Both the position numbers and the translations under genes were made by a program. Below the pieces are notes generated by a model. It had not been told where the DNA came from and did no database searches. It saw only the letters and a program-made list of their open reading frames with translations. Shown here in pieces: positions 1 through 9,700 of a DNA stretch of 17,201 bases. Source of the stretch: Rhodocollybia butyracea (taxonomy: Eukaryota > Basidiomycota > Agaricomycetes > Agaricales > Omphalotaceae); assembly GCA_015501585.1 (NCBI GenBank), contig JADNRY010001097.1, positions 1 through 17,201 on the forward strand, given 5' to 3'. Numbering within the stretch: position 1 is the first letter of the stretch; the number at the start of each line of letters is the position of its first letter.

Positions 1-1055
1 GGGGCTAGATCCGACAACGATGAACATCTGAAAGATCGGAGATTAACAACACTGGACAGAGCTTCTCAGAGGTGTGTCATCTGTCCAAAGATTCCGACAT
101 TCTGCTAAATACCTGATCCAGCCAAGTTGAGGGAGCTGTGGTGGATGTATCTCCCTCAGCGCATTCTCCGCCCGATGCTTCCTCCTTCACGCGCCGGCGC
201 CAAATCCCCCCACTAGGCATCTCATTTCCTGGCTCACCGATCCTTTTACTGATCCCCTGCTGGTTAGACAGGCGAACCTCTCTCCGGAGGATGCTCCTCC
301 TTCGCGAGATACCAATACAGAAACTGCGTGCGTAAATCCATCCCTTCCTGACCTTTTTTGAAACTTGCTAACTTCCTATACCAGGATATCGGATGACGAC
401 AGGGAGATGGATCACATTCCTTCTTCTTCTATCCAGTGCGTAATTTCTCCCAGCTAGCCTATTCTTCTTGAAGCAACAGTAAGTAGGGGCCAATCCTCAC
501 GTCCGCCCACCACTCCTGGACCACCTGATTCAACAACGAGGAGAATATGGACGGACTTGTATGAAGAGACGTATCACACAAGGGACAAAATGCTTTTTAC
601 CAATCAAAAATGCACGAGTCCAAGGAAGACTTTGCAATTCGACTCAAGGAAATGAAAGAGGCGTCGATCAGAGAAGGATTGGCAATGAATGCGAAAATTA
701 GAGAGCAACGGCTCAAGGACTCGCCGAAAACCCATATGACCAAACCAGGGTATGGGGGGTTCCGATAGAGTTGCGTACACATCAATCCAGATGGGAATAC
801 TACGGAGGTTCTTCTTTTTCTATTTGATTGCCGCGTTGTTCTAACGACGCCTTAAAGAACTATTAGATGAGGCCATAGGTGACGCACGCTTTGATGGAGT
901 GCAGAGAGAGTGGTCTGAGCAAGAGTTGAAGGCAATTGCTGCAGCCAACAAGACGTTTCAAGAAGGTATTTTCAGTGAACTCGTTTAAAAGCAAGATCTT
1001 ACCGTTTTATTCAGCTGCAGACCTCCTTTTAAATCTCCTCGTTGACGTACTATAG
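1..1055 (+). CDS. 3' part of an unrecognised multi-exon gene (left end cut by the window)
   Basis: I do not recognise the family. Seven exons can be chained: 1-71, 122-327, 385-435, 484-749, 791-807, 858-965 and 1015-1055 (TAG stop). All six introns are 41-57 nt with GT..AG ends, and two have clear branch sites (ctaac near 370 and 840). About 253 residues are encoded. The first half is Ser/Pro/Thr-rich and probably disordered. The second half is charged and helical (FAIRLKEMKEASIREG, then WSEQELKAIAAANKTF) and ends LLLNLLVDVL, so a coiled-coil or adaptor role is possible but unproven. Two frame breaks occur at single-base runs, C6 at 206-211 and A5 at 606-610. One added base at each restores the frame and makes the total coding length divisible by three. 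Short reading frames on either strand inside this span are shadows. Upstream exons lie outside the window. Confidence 0.6.
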
Positions 1056-1130
1056 GGAGCTTGTGTATCGAAGAAGAAGAAGGAACCTATCCACACCGGG
1101 ATGACGACGACAATGACAATCGTACACAAG

Positions 1131-1377
1131 TGAAGTGAGTAACGCCCAAATGAAGTGAGCAACGCCCAAGTAAGGGAGCAACGCCCAAATGAAGTGAGCA
1201 ACGCCCAAGTGAGAGCAACGCGCCAAATGAAGTGAGCAACGCCAAGTGAGGGAGCAACGCCCAAGTGAGGGAGCAACGCCCAAATGAAGTGAGCAACGCC
1301 CAAATGAAGTGAGCAACGCCCAAATGAAGTGAGCAACGGCCCAAACGAAAGGAGTCACGCCAAGTGAAGTGAGCATT
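1131..1377. repeat. Minisatellite, ~20-bp unit
   Basis: About twelve tandem copies of a unit close to AACGCCCAAATGAAGTGAGC. Some copies are shortened to 17-19 bp (for example AACGCCCAAGTGAGGGAGC), so array phase drifts between all three frames. It begins about 75 bp after the stop codon of the preceding gene and may be part of its 3' transcribed region. The minus strand is open in all three frames (about 104-109 codons each) only because the unit contains no stop there; I do not regard those as genes. The stretch 1378-1580 after it is AT-rich and holds nothing I can identify. Confidence 0.9.
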
Positions 1378-1579
1378 GTGCGAAGTAGATAGTGCCCCCA
1401 TGAGAACTCTGTTATTTATCGTTCAATCTGTTGCCTTATTGTTATCCCATTTTTGTTTGATTCATATTTCTTAATACTACATACACTGCAAGTCGCTATT
1501 CTTTATACTATACGGCAAGTCCTCACCTTATGACACTCGATTGCAATTTACTCATCTCATTAATTCAAGGAAGACATAG

Positions 1580-2460
1580 CGAGTTTTCAGGGGGCGTAAC
1601 TCTCGGCGGTACAGTGCACATTCCAGAGTTCTAACCTCCAGAGTATCAGGTGGAGGTAGCTCTCCGTGCTCCCTGTACTCCCTGGTGAATGTATCAGAGC
1701 GAGGTGGCGTAAACTCTGGGAACTACCTCTGGTGCAGCCAGAATCCAAAGACTCTGGAGGATCAGGCGGCGATAGCTCTCCACAATTCCTTCAGCCTTCA
1801 GAAACTTATCGGGCAGCGGTAACGCTCTGCACTCCCCTCTAGTGACCGGTAACTAAACGCGTCAGGGAGAGGTGGCGGGCACTCTCCGCTCTATCCTCTC
1901 GAGACGCATCAGTATCGGGTGGCGGTAGCTCTCCGCACTCCCCTCCAGTGACTAGTGACTAACTAAACGCGTCAGGGAGAGGTGGCGGGCACTCTCCGCT
2001 CTATCCTCTCGAGACGCATCAGTGTCGGGTGGCGGTAGCTCTCCGCACTCCCCTCCCAGTGACTAGTGACTAACTAAACGCGTCAGGGAGAGGTGGCGGG
2101 CACTCTCCGCTCTATCCTCTCGAGACGCATCAGTATCGGGTGGCGGTAGCTCTCCGCACTCCCCTCTAGTGACTAGTAACTAACTAAACACGTCAGGGAG
2201 AGATGGCGGCACTCTCCGCTCTATCCTCTCGAGACGCATCAGTATCGGGTGGCGGTAGCTCTCCGCACTCCCCTCTAGTGACTCGTCACTAACTAAACAC
2301 CTCAGGGAGAGGTGGCGGGCACTCTCCGCTCTATCCTCTCGAGACGCATCAGTATCGGGTGGCGGTAACTCTCCGCACTGCCCCACTAAGTAAACAAATC
2401 AGGAAGAGGTAAGTATGGGAACGAGGAGGCGGGAACTCTCCGCACTATCCTCACATACAG
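1580..2460. repeat. Satellite with ~110-bp higher-order unit built from two ~55-bp halves
   Basis: Five closely similar units start at about 1861, 1971, 2082, 2192 and 2301, so spacing is 109-111 bp. Each contains CGTCAGGGAGAGGTGGCGGG, then ACTCTCCGCTC, CCTCTCGAGACG (an XhoI-like CTCGAG), then CAGTATCGGGTGGCGGTAGC and TCTCCGCACTCCCCT, and ends in a GACTAGTGACTAACTAAAC-like tract. The two halves share a motif (TCAG..G..GTGGCGG..CTCTCCGC), so the unit is a dimer of an older ~55-bp repeat. 1580-1860 and 2390-2460 hold diverged flanking copies. A short minus-strand open frame at 2180-2386 lies wholly inside the repeat and is not a gene. Confidence 0.9.
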
Positions 2461-2510
2461 CCAGAAGCGCAAACTGAGAAACAGAATTTAGCATTGAATG
2501 AGACGTTACA

Positions 2511-3576
2511 CTAGGGGTTTAGACCATGCTTAGCGAGAAGCCCACAAGTAAAGCCTGTGAGGGTTAGCCGTCGGCCTTCGGTAATGGGACTTGCGCTATG
2601 CACGACCTTGCGCATGTTACACAAGATTACCTCTCCTGGTGCGACAGGTGTTTCCATGCCAAGCTCAGGGGTTCTAAGGGAGGCACCCTTCCAGCTCCCA
2701 ACTCCAGTGACCCAGGACCGCCCTCTTTATCGTCAGACCAGTCGATATGATTTCTATCACTACAGCCCTCTCGAATGGACAGTGCAAAGAATGCTCCCTG
2801 GAAGTCTAGCCACGGCTTCTCCTTGAGTTCTTGCGCTAACTTCCTATGGACACGGGCTAAAATTCTGCTAAACTAGTCAGCGAAGCGAGTCTCTCCGTCT
2901 CTGAAAGCTTACTTTTCCTGGCGGGCCCAGACATCGGGATGATAAACCTTCAGAAGCGACACCATTCTGGGGCCACTTCCTTGGAAATCATTGAAAGAAG
3001 CTCAGCTATGAGCTCTCTTACCCTAGGATTCTGCTTTTTCCACGTTTCACTGGTGACAAATGGAGTGGAACTTAATTTTTCCCAAATCCCTAGGTGAAGT
3101 GAGGGCTTGGAGGCGCGATTCCGTTCAGTTTCCGAAGCTCCCAACACCACCCCGTGGGCCACCATCTGATCCCAAAGAGATAGGATTTTGTCCTGGACCT
3201 CACGGGGTACAACCTCAGCAAACTTCTCCAGCACAATTTTTCCGTCACTTCCTTTCAGAAACACGCGTGGTTTCGCAGACGAGGTTACGAGGTGGGTTGA
3301 GGAAGGGAAGTCACGTCGAAGACGATGGGTCAGCTCACGGCCGTCAGGCTTCATGCTAAAATACAGTCCAGCTTGTCCGTTGGCCGTGATCGTGTCCGTG
3401 TCTTGGGCGTCGCGCCTCAGCAATTAAAAACGCGAGGCTGAATTCTTGAGACTTACCGTAACCCTTGTGATCAAAGTGCCTATCTAAACGCCTCTTGGCA
3501 GTGTCGTCATTTCTTCTACCTCGTCGGTTTTTCTTTTTCTTAGGGTCGCTGTTCGGTCAGGCGCGACTTTGGGCAT
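2511..3576 (-). CDS. 2-oxoglutarate/Fe(II) dioxygenase, TET/JBP-like family of Agaricomycetes
   Basis: Exons on the minus strand: 3548-3457, 3401-2913 and 2864-2511 (stop TAG 2513-2511), with introns of 55 and 48 nt. About 311 residues are visible. The N-terminus is very basic (KKKKNRRGRR), like a nuclear localisation signal. Next comes a region typical of this fungal family (GASETERNRASKPSLHLGIW), then the double-stranded beta-helix core. Its metal-binding HxD is in NHIDW (His codon 2747-2749, Asp 2741-2743), the distal His in KVVHSASP (codon 2598-2600), and the 2OG-binding Arg in EGRRLTLTGFT. Relatives in the TET/JBP group oxidise 5-methylpyrimidines in DNA; the substrate here is unknown. 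Two frame breaks (2969-2972 and 2711-2716) are each cured by one extra base, and the length is then divisible by three. The start is unsure: an ATG at 3576-3574 would need another base, or an acceptor CAG just before 3548 joins an upstream exon not found. The array from 3653 lies just upstream and may have cut off the 5' end. TET/JBP-like naming is from memory of the family pattern. Confidence 0.7.
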
Positions 3577-3731
3577 GAAGAGAGTTGGATGTCAAGAAGT
3601 AAATTACCTGGTAACGTGTTGACGTGTCAACTATGAAGTCACATGCTCAATTGATGTGAACCCACGCTCGTCGATAAGTAAGTCGTATGTATGTTGCCCG
3701 ATAGGCTATAGAAGTCGGCCAATAGTCCTCA

Positions 3732-3902
3732 TTAAGTGACTTTACAGAGCATGTACACCTATACGGTGTATTCTGCCGTCCATTCGTTCGTTCGTTCGGG
3801 CGGCCAAGAAATTTACGCGTAAATTTCTTGGCCGCCCGAACGAACGAACGAATGGACGGCAGAATACACCGTATAGGTGTACATGCTCTGTAAGTCACTT
3901 AA
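3732..3902. repeat. 171-bp near-perfect palindrome
   Basis: Centred between 3817 and 3818 in TTTACGCGTAAA. The left arm (3732-3817) and right arm (3818-3902) are reverse complements with only a single-base length difference, near TTTACAGAGC versus GCTCTGTAAG. There is no spacer, so single strands could form an almost 86-bp hairpin. It is the head-to-head junction of the inverted and the first direct copy of the array. Confidence 0.93.
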
Positions 3903-4359
3903 TTTCCAGAAAATTTCCAGAAAACTTTGTGGAACGCCCGAACGAACGAACGAACGAACGAATGGACGCAGAATACACCGTATAGGTGTACATGCTCTAT
4001 AAGTCACTCAATGAGGACTATTGGCCGCTTCTACGACTTACGAGCGTGGGTTTCCTATCAATTTCTGAAAAATTTCTGAAAAATTTCTGGAAAACTTTCT
4101 GGAAAACCTTCTGGCCGCAAGAACGAACGAACGAATGGACAAGAGAATACACCGTATAGGTGTACATGCTCTATAAGTCACTTAATGAGGACTATTGGCC
4201 GCTTCTATGCCTATCGGGCATACATACGACTTACGAGCGTGGGTTTCCTATCAATTTCTGAAAAAATTTCTGGAAAACTTTCTGGAAAACTTTCTGGAAA
4301 ACTTTCAGCCCGCACGAACGAATGAACGAATGGACGGCAGAATACACCATATAGGTGTC
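3754..4359. promoter_or_regulatory. Recurring 17-bp dyad TACACC-N5-GGTGTA, one per array unit
   Basis: The inverted-repeat motif TACACCGTATAGGTGTA occurs at 3865-3881, 3974-3990 and 4148-4164. It occurs in reverse orientation at 3754-3770 and with changed bases at 4343-4359. A sixth, broken version (GCGTATAGGATC) lies near 4512. It has 6-bp arms and a 5-bp spacer, which is the geometry of a binding site for a dimeric protein. It lies between two divergent genes, so it could act as an operator or enhancer, or be a binding site used by the element itself. This role is inferred only from sequence shape and position. Confidence 0.4.
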
Positions 4360-4527
4360 CATTCTCTTTAAGTCAATTAATTAAGACTATCGGCTGCTTC
4401 TATGCCTATCGGGCATACATACGACTTACGAGCGTGGGTTTCCCATCAATTTCCAGAAAATTTTCTGTCCCGCACAAATGAACGAACTAATTAACGAATG
4501 GACGACAGAATAGAGCGTATAGGATCA

Positions 4528-4540
4528 GGATATATATTTT
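4528..4540 (+). promoter_or_regulatory. TATA-like element upstream of the JmjC gene
   Basis: GATATATATTTTT lies about 190-200 bp upstream of the proposed ATG at 4731, just after the last degenerate array copy. The position is compatible with a promoter that has a long 5' leader. AT-rich stretches are common here, so this is weak. Confidence 0.3.
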
Positions 4541-4730
4541 TCCATATCTTTTTCAAGAACCACCGGGGAGAAGAGTCATCGAGTGGGATCAAGATCGCGT
4601 ATTACCTAATAATACGTTGCGCAGCAATAAGCGCCCGAACTCTCTTTTCGTTACGTTCGACGACAACGCCACTTCCCCCCAAGCCTCTCGAACACACTAT
4701 AACGCGTTTCTAATCCAATCAATCGATCCA

Positions 4731-6590
4731 ATGTCACAAAGCAATACGCCAAACGCCACCGGTAAGTTTTCATCTGGACGTACTTACCCAGTTCAAGCCC
4801 ACATGAGCATTAAGATCTATCAGATGCTACCCTTATGGTTTCAAAATCTCGTACAGTAAAGGGTCAGAATATTCAAACCATATACTCGACATCACCGGCT
4901 GCTCCTGCGGCCACGCGTTTTCAGTATCATACTATCTGCGATAGTCCCAATCCAAAGATTGGTTATCTGCATCTGAACACTACATCTAAACGCTATTGGG
5001 TCTTCGATGGCTCTGACTGGAAGGAGAAACCTGAGGGTCAAACATTCTTTCATCCAAGTGCCCACCGCTATACATGGGATACACACCACCTGCATTGGAT
5101 CACGTATAATAACAACAAATATCCGATAAGTATTGATAATGTGGAAGGAAACGAGGTGAGAACGTTGTAGTGGTTTATTAAGTGATTAATAATTCTTTTC
5201 TAGAACAAGGGGCTCAGAAAAATGACGATGAAGAACAGCAAAGCCACCAATGAAGCGACCAAGAAGAACAAAGCCACCAATGAAGATGCTCCTGAGGCGG
5301 GGCCTTCGACCCATATCCAGGTACGTTATTTTTGCTACTTTTTCGCTGCAAATCATCTGATTATGCACAGAAAAAACAAAAGATTTATCCGGATCCATCG
5401 AGAAGTGTTTACAACGGTAAGCTCACCTTCTTCAGGGACGTTCACCCGATGCTGAACGGATTCCAGAGAACATGACTCCAGTTGAAAAGATTCAAGCACT
5501 CTGGGACCCAGATTCTTGTAGGCACCTCCGGATCCGTGAACGAGTCGCCGAGTTCCTGCAACTTCTGTCAAATCAACCAGTCTATTCAATCGATACGCAG
5601 GATTCTGGCCCTCTTCTCACCAAAGCCCCCACTCCAGTTATGAAATCACCCTTTGATTCCTCGATGATCTGGACAGACTTAGCAGTTGACGTGAGAAAAG
5701 CAACAATTGGCTCGCTGGGAATGACAGTGACTCCCTCGTTGGGTAAGTCTTTACTCAGCCAGTTTTTTTCTACTCTTATTGGGATTTTAGGGAAGCTTAT
5801 GGCGAATTTCTTCGACCGTGAGCTTCTAGTCGAACCCCTTGATCCGTACTATTCCATCATTGAGTGTTGGCCGTCAGCTGCTCGCGACGGGCTGAGAGAT
5901 CTTGGCATACGCTGGGAGTCCTCTACCATTATCTTCGACCCTCCGAATGAGCGACCAGCGACATTAACTCAGCCAGGAAGCATCACATCTGCTCACAGGG
6001 ATGGGTTTGGTTACGGGATCCGAATCTACCAGGCAAGGGGTTCGAAGGTATGGGTAGTTTGGCCACCGACGGACAAAAACCTCTCGTGGATCTTCCGGAA
6101 TTTACACCAGCCGGATTACCACCCGGAGCATTCGCTCAAAGCGTATATGAGCAACATGGAGGATATGCAGGTATACTTGGTTCAGAAAGGCGATTGTTTT
6201 GACGTCTCACCCCTTACCATCCACTGCTGCCTCTCCTTGGACACGTCTATCCATATCGCTGTGTCAACCTGGAGCTTACAAGGCCTAGAAATTGCGAAAA
6301 TGGTGAACGAAAAAATGATCAATTGGTGGCCCCAGTGGAAGAAACTCAACAAGGAGACGAAGGACAAGGAAAAAGAGGAACTGCAGAAAGGAAACCAAGG
6401 AGTATCGAACATGGCTCCACAGATCTCCGAGGAGCTTGGATGGCAGGAAGGTGCACGTAATATCTTTTTGGCGTGGAAGGCAGCTATGCAGCGTGGTGGC
6501 TCAGAACGCATTAGGTGGGAAGAATTCAAGAATGAGGAAGTAGGGGCGTGGTTGAAGAAACTTGATCAATCTCTCAAACATGTAAAGTAG
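4731..6590 (+). CDS. JmjC-domain 2-oxoglutarate/Fe(II) dioxygenase
   Basis: Six exons: 4731-4761, 4824-5155, 5204-5320, 5371-5416, 5467-5742 and 5791-6590 (TAG). Introns are 62, 48, 50, 50 and 48 nt, all GT..AG, with branch sites such as GCTGAAC at 5451. Phases agree, giving 533 residues with no frame break. The intron at 5743-5790 is a multiple of three and stays open if retained. An AATCGATCCA-ATG context supports the start. The JmjC fold is read from the order of its active-site residues: HRD (His336, Asp338; codons from 5994), Lys353 in RGSKVWVVWPP, 17 residues after the first His as in JmjC enzymes, and His412 in PLTIHC after QKGD. JmjC enzymes demethylate or hydroxylate proteins, often histones; the substrate here is unknown. 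Residues about 25-118 form a separate Trp/Tyr/His-rich N-terminal region I cannot name, then a Lys/Ala-rich linker. The C-terminus is Lys/Glu-rich and probably helical. The gene diverges from the TET/JBP-like gene and converges with the SNF2 gene, with 179 bp between stop codons. Confidence 0.85.
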
Positions 6591-6769
6591 AAACTATTCT
6601 GTGGGTACTGGTATTTCTCATCACAGATATGTTAATGGTGGTGATTTATTCGACCAAAAACCTACGATCGTATGATTCAATAGACCGGTAGCAACGATGT
6701 CATCACCCAGGTCAGTGCATTACTTATCTATGAGATAAACAGGGAGTCAACATCGCACACATCTTTGAT

Positions 6770-9700
6770 TTAACCCTTGCTACCATCCTTTCGCCTCCGC
6801 TCGTATGGAATTGTGGAATGTCGTGGAGGAGGTACATCCTCTTCGTCTTCGATACTTTGACTTTCCAGCCTGGTGGAAAATTGGTTCAACGAGATAGGGC
6901 GCTGACTCGTGGATGCTCGTGAAGTGGAAGAAGGTCCAGCTGATGACCGTGAAGTTGAAGCAGGTGCAGCCTGGGATTTCTTAGTTACGGGACGGCCTCG
7001 ATTCTCTGCTCACATAAATGTGTTAGATTACGCCGGTTTCCATATCTCCTGTCACATACCTGGTTGTGGTTTGTCTGAACGAGAACTTTTTGGCTTGTCT
7101 GAACGAGAACTTTTTGGCTTCGCTGTCTTCTTTAAGTTAACAAGTGGTCCCACTATATTGGATGCGGTTAGAAAGATTAAATTTACCAGGTAACTCGTTA
7201 CCTTTTGGCTTCGTCTGTGAATCTGCAGTCTGGGAATCTGTCTTCCTTCTTTTGGGTGGTGGGCTTTTTGCAGACTGAGGGCTGTCTGGTGTGTGACTTG
7301 TTCCTGTGTGAGTCGTATGTTTCCAGAGCCTGTCTCTTCATACGGGTTTTGAAAGCTTACCATTGTCGCTTTTTCGTTCCAATGTATCAACAGACTTTTC
7401 TTGAGCTACCATTCGAGAGTTTCCAGCCCTTGTAGTTTTCCGACTGCCTTTGGACGGAGGAGGTCTCAGTAGTTCATCGTCTGATGAGTCGGGTCCCCAA
7501 CTTTGAGACGCAGAAATCTTTGCCGGGGACTGAAGAGCAGCAGCAGTGGGCTTCACCGGAGATATAAGCATGGCCTGAAAGTCTATTTCCATGTCAGCTG
7601 AGAGAAAACCGATTCAGCATGCGAATGGGTCAAACTAATAAACATACCTCCAGATAGGGAAGCTTCATCGGTAGGAAAGCCCAGTTCTCCCTCTATGTTT
7701 AAATAAATCAGAATTCAAAACTCATCGATATAATGTACCTTCTTCCGTGACGCCCATTCCCTCAGCGTCGGTGCTCTGGAACGCATGAGGATCTTCCGCA
7801 ATATCCATTCCGTCTACGTCGGTGGTGGGTGCTGACTCGAACGCCTGAGGATCGGGTTGACTTTGATTTTCCAGAAGAGAATTTTGCACGATGTCCATTT
7901 CACCATCTTCGTTTTCCTTTTCTGGTGCCTGCGCCGTTTCTTCAGGCGCCTTTTCCTTGCCCTTGCCCTTGCGACTCATTTTACGTTTCTTAGGTTTCTC
8001 TGGCGCATTGATGGGGTCTTGAATCGCTTCTCCGTCCTCTGGACCTGCATCAACTATATCTCCACTGAGAAGACCTGCCAGCTCTATCGATGTTTAGGTG
8101 AAAAGACAAATAGCCTATGCAAGCGCGCAATAAGCCTACCTTTGGCAAGATTTTTATGCACGAAGGCATCGTACATGTCTTTCTTTCCGCGTGCTAAATT
8201 GTTGATCAAGATATCGGTGGAATTTTCAGCAAGTAAATGAATCGCTTTGACTTCTTTTTTCTGTGGTTGTCGATGCGCTCTCCCCGAATCTGAATCTCGT
8301 CTTGGGATGACCACGATTGATCCTGTCCGCATAAAGTTTACGCTTTAGCGTTCTAGGAAAATAGAATGCTCACAAAAAATATCACTACATCTGCTATGGA
8401 CAAGTTGAGCCCCGCGCTTCCGACGCTGGAAAAGATCAACACCCGCGCGCTATCAGGCTTGTAAAATTCTGCCACTGTCTCGGTTCGTTTGTCGAATGAC
8501 ATGGTGCCATCAATCGCTAAGGATTCAGTTCCATTGTAGAGTCGAAGAACCTAAGTAAAAATCAGTAATATTCCGTGGTACCGCGCAATAAAGCCTGACC
8601 TTTCGAAGTAAGGCCGTCATTGAGGGAAATTCCGAATAAATCAAAATTTTCCGAGTCTTTAAGTGGCTGAGTGCGGGGTCAAGCTTAGAGATTTTTGGAA
8701 AAATAAGCTTTCCGTCAGTAAATGTCACATCAGGAACATCATCCCGATTGAGATAGTAGGCGCAGATCTTCGCACAGACGTCCATTTTCGTAGACTTGAT
8801 ATTTTTCCACTCCGCCAACGATTTAAAATTGGGGTTTGGACTATTGGGATCCGATTTAGCGTATGCAACGCACAGCCGATATTCGAGATAGAATTTCTGC
8901 ATATGAAACAGGTTAATAACAGACACTTGAAGTGGATTTTTTATACCTTTGTTTGGAACTTGCCCGTATTATTTCCCGAGATGACACTGACAACAATTTG
9001 TCAACAAATCAAATTCTGTTTAAGAAAACTTACTTTGCTTTCGCATCATCTGCTCGCTGCGTAAGGATCTCAGTCTCCCGATCGGTCAGAGATAAAACTC
9101 CAATGATATCTTTGTACGGCGGGATGGTGAGAAGGGTTTTCTTTTCCCAGTTAAGACTATTTGCAGTACGTCGCAGAACATGGCCGAAGAACTGCTTTTG
9201 AATTCGCCGAACTGCGATAATCTGAGCCTTCTGGACGGACAAGCCATCGTCGTCGATTTTCTTAGCTTTTCGTAGCTCAGAACCATCGGTTCGGATTTCA
9301 TCAGCCGATTCATCGGAAAGAAAATGAGGTATTCCGAGAAGACGACCCATTGCTATGAGATCCTGTGGAACGAAATTATTAACGACACGAGTCATAGAAA
9401 ACAGGGCAAATATACCTTGGGTGATGTAAGAAGAGGCGTCGCAGTTAGAGCCAGCTTGATCCGCCCTTGTTTGAGTGCTGTCAAGGCAGAGTAATATTTT
9501 GGGCCAAGATTTCGCATTTCGTGAGCTTCATCCAGGGAAACTGTCAGATATTCCTGGTGATATAACGTTTCCTTGAGCTCTCGAGTTCGCTGAGGCAACT
9601 CGCTAGGTTTTTTGGTCCAGCTTGAGGCTCCACGTGAGCTTTGATACACACGGGAAAAGTCGTTCTGAAGAGACTGAGCACATACATCATTAGCGATTAG

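Larger units (their letters stand above)
3653..4530. repeat. Fold-back array: one inverted and four to five direct copies of a ~165-195-bp unit
   Basis: An inverted copy (about 3653-3817) faces direct copies beginning near 3818 (truncated, to about 3940), 3941, 4120 and 4315, and a degenerate one near 4476. A unit runs: GAAC tetranucleotide run, AATGGACGGCAGAATACACC, GTATAGGTGTACATGCTCT, AAGTCACTTAATGAGGACTA, TTGGCCGCTTCTATGCCTAT, CGGGCATACATACGACTTAC, GAGCGTGGGTTTCC, and a variable tail of repeated AAATTTCTGGAAAACTTTCTG pieces. Tail length and the CTATGCCTATCGGGCATACA segment vary between copies, while the head is conserved. The array fills most of the space between the divergent genes at 2511-3576 (-) and 4731-6590 (+). 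It encodes no transposase. It may be a fold-back or MITE-like non-autonomous element that duplicated locally. Open frames at 3647-4007 on the minus strand are by-products of the repeats. Confidence 0.9.

Noticed and set aside
1007..1401. Three overlapping minus-strand open frames of 104-109 codons
   Set aside because: They are translations of the ~20-bp minisatellite in three frames; openness follows from the unit lacking stops.
2557..2826. 89-codon plus-strand open frame
   Set aside because: It is antisense to the catalytic core of the dioxygenase gene, whose active-site residues explain the sequence better.
3647..4007. Minus-strand open frames with identical starts (MTYRACTPIRCIL)
   Set aside because: They lie inside the fold-back array and repeat because the DNA repeats.
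3653..4530. CRISPR-like array
   Set aside because: Units are 165-195 bp, include inverted copies, and there are no uniform spacers; the genome is eukaryotic.
6182..6529. 115-codon minus-strand frame
   Set aside because: Antisense shadow of the last exon of the JmjC gene; Ser/Phe-rich with no domain.
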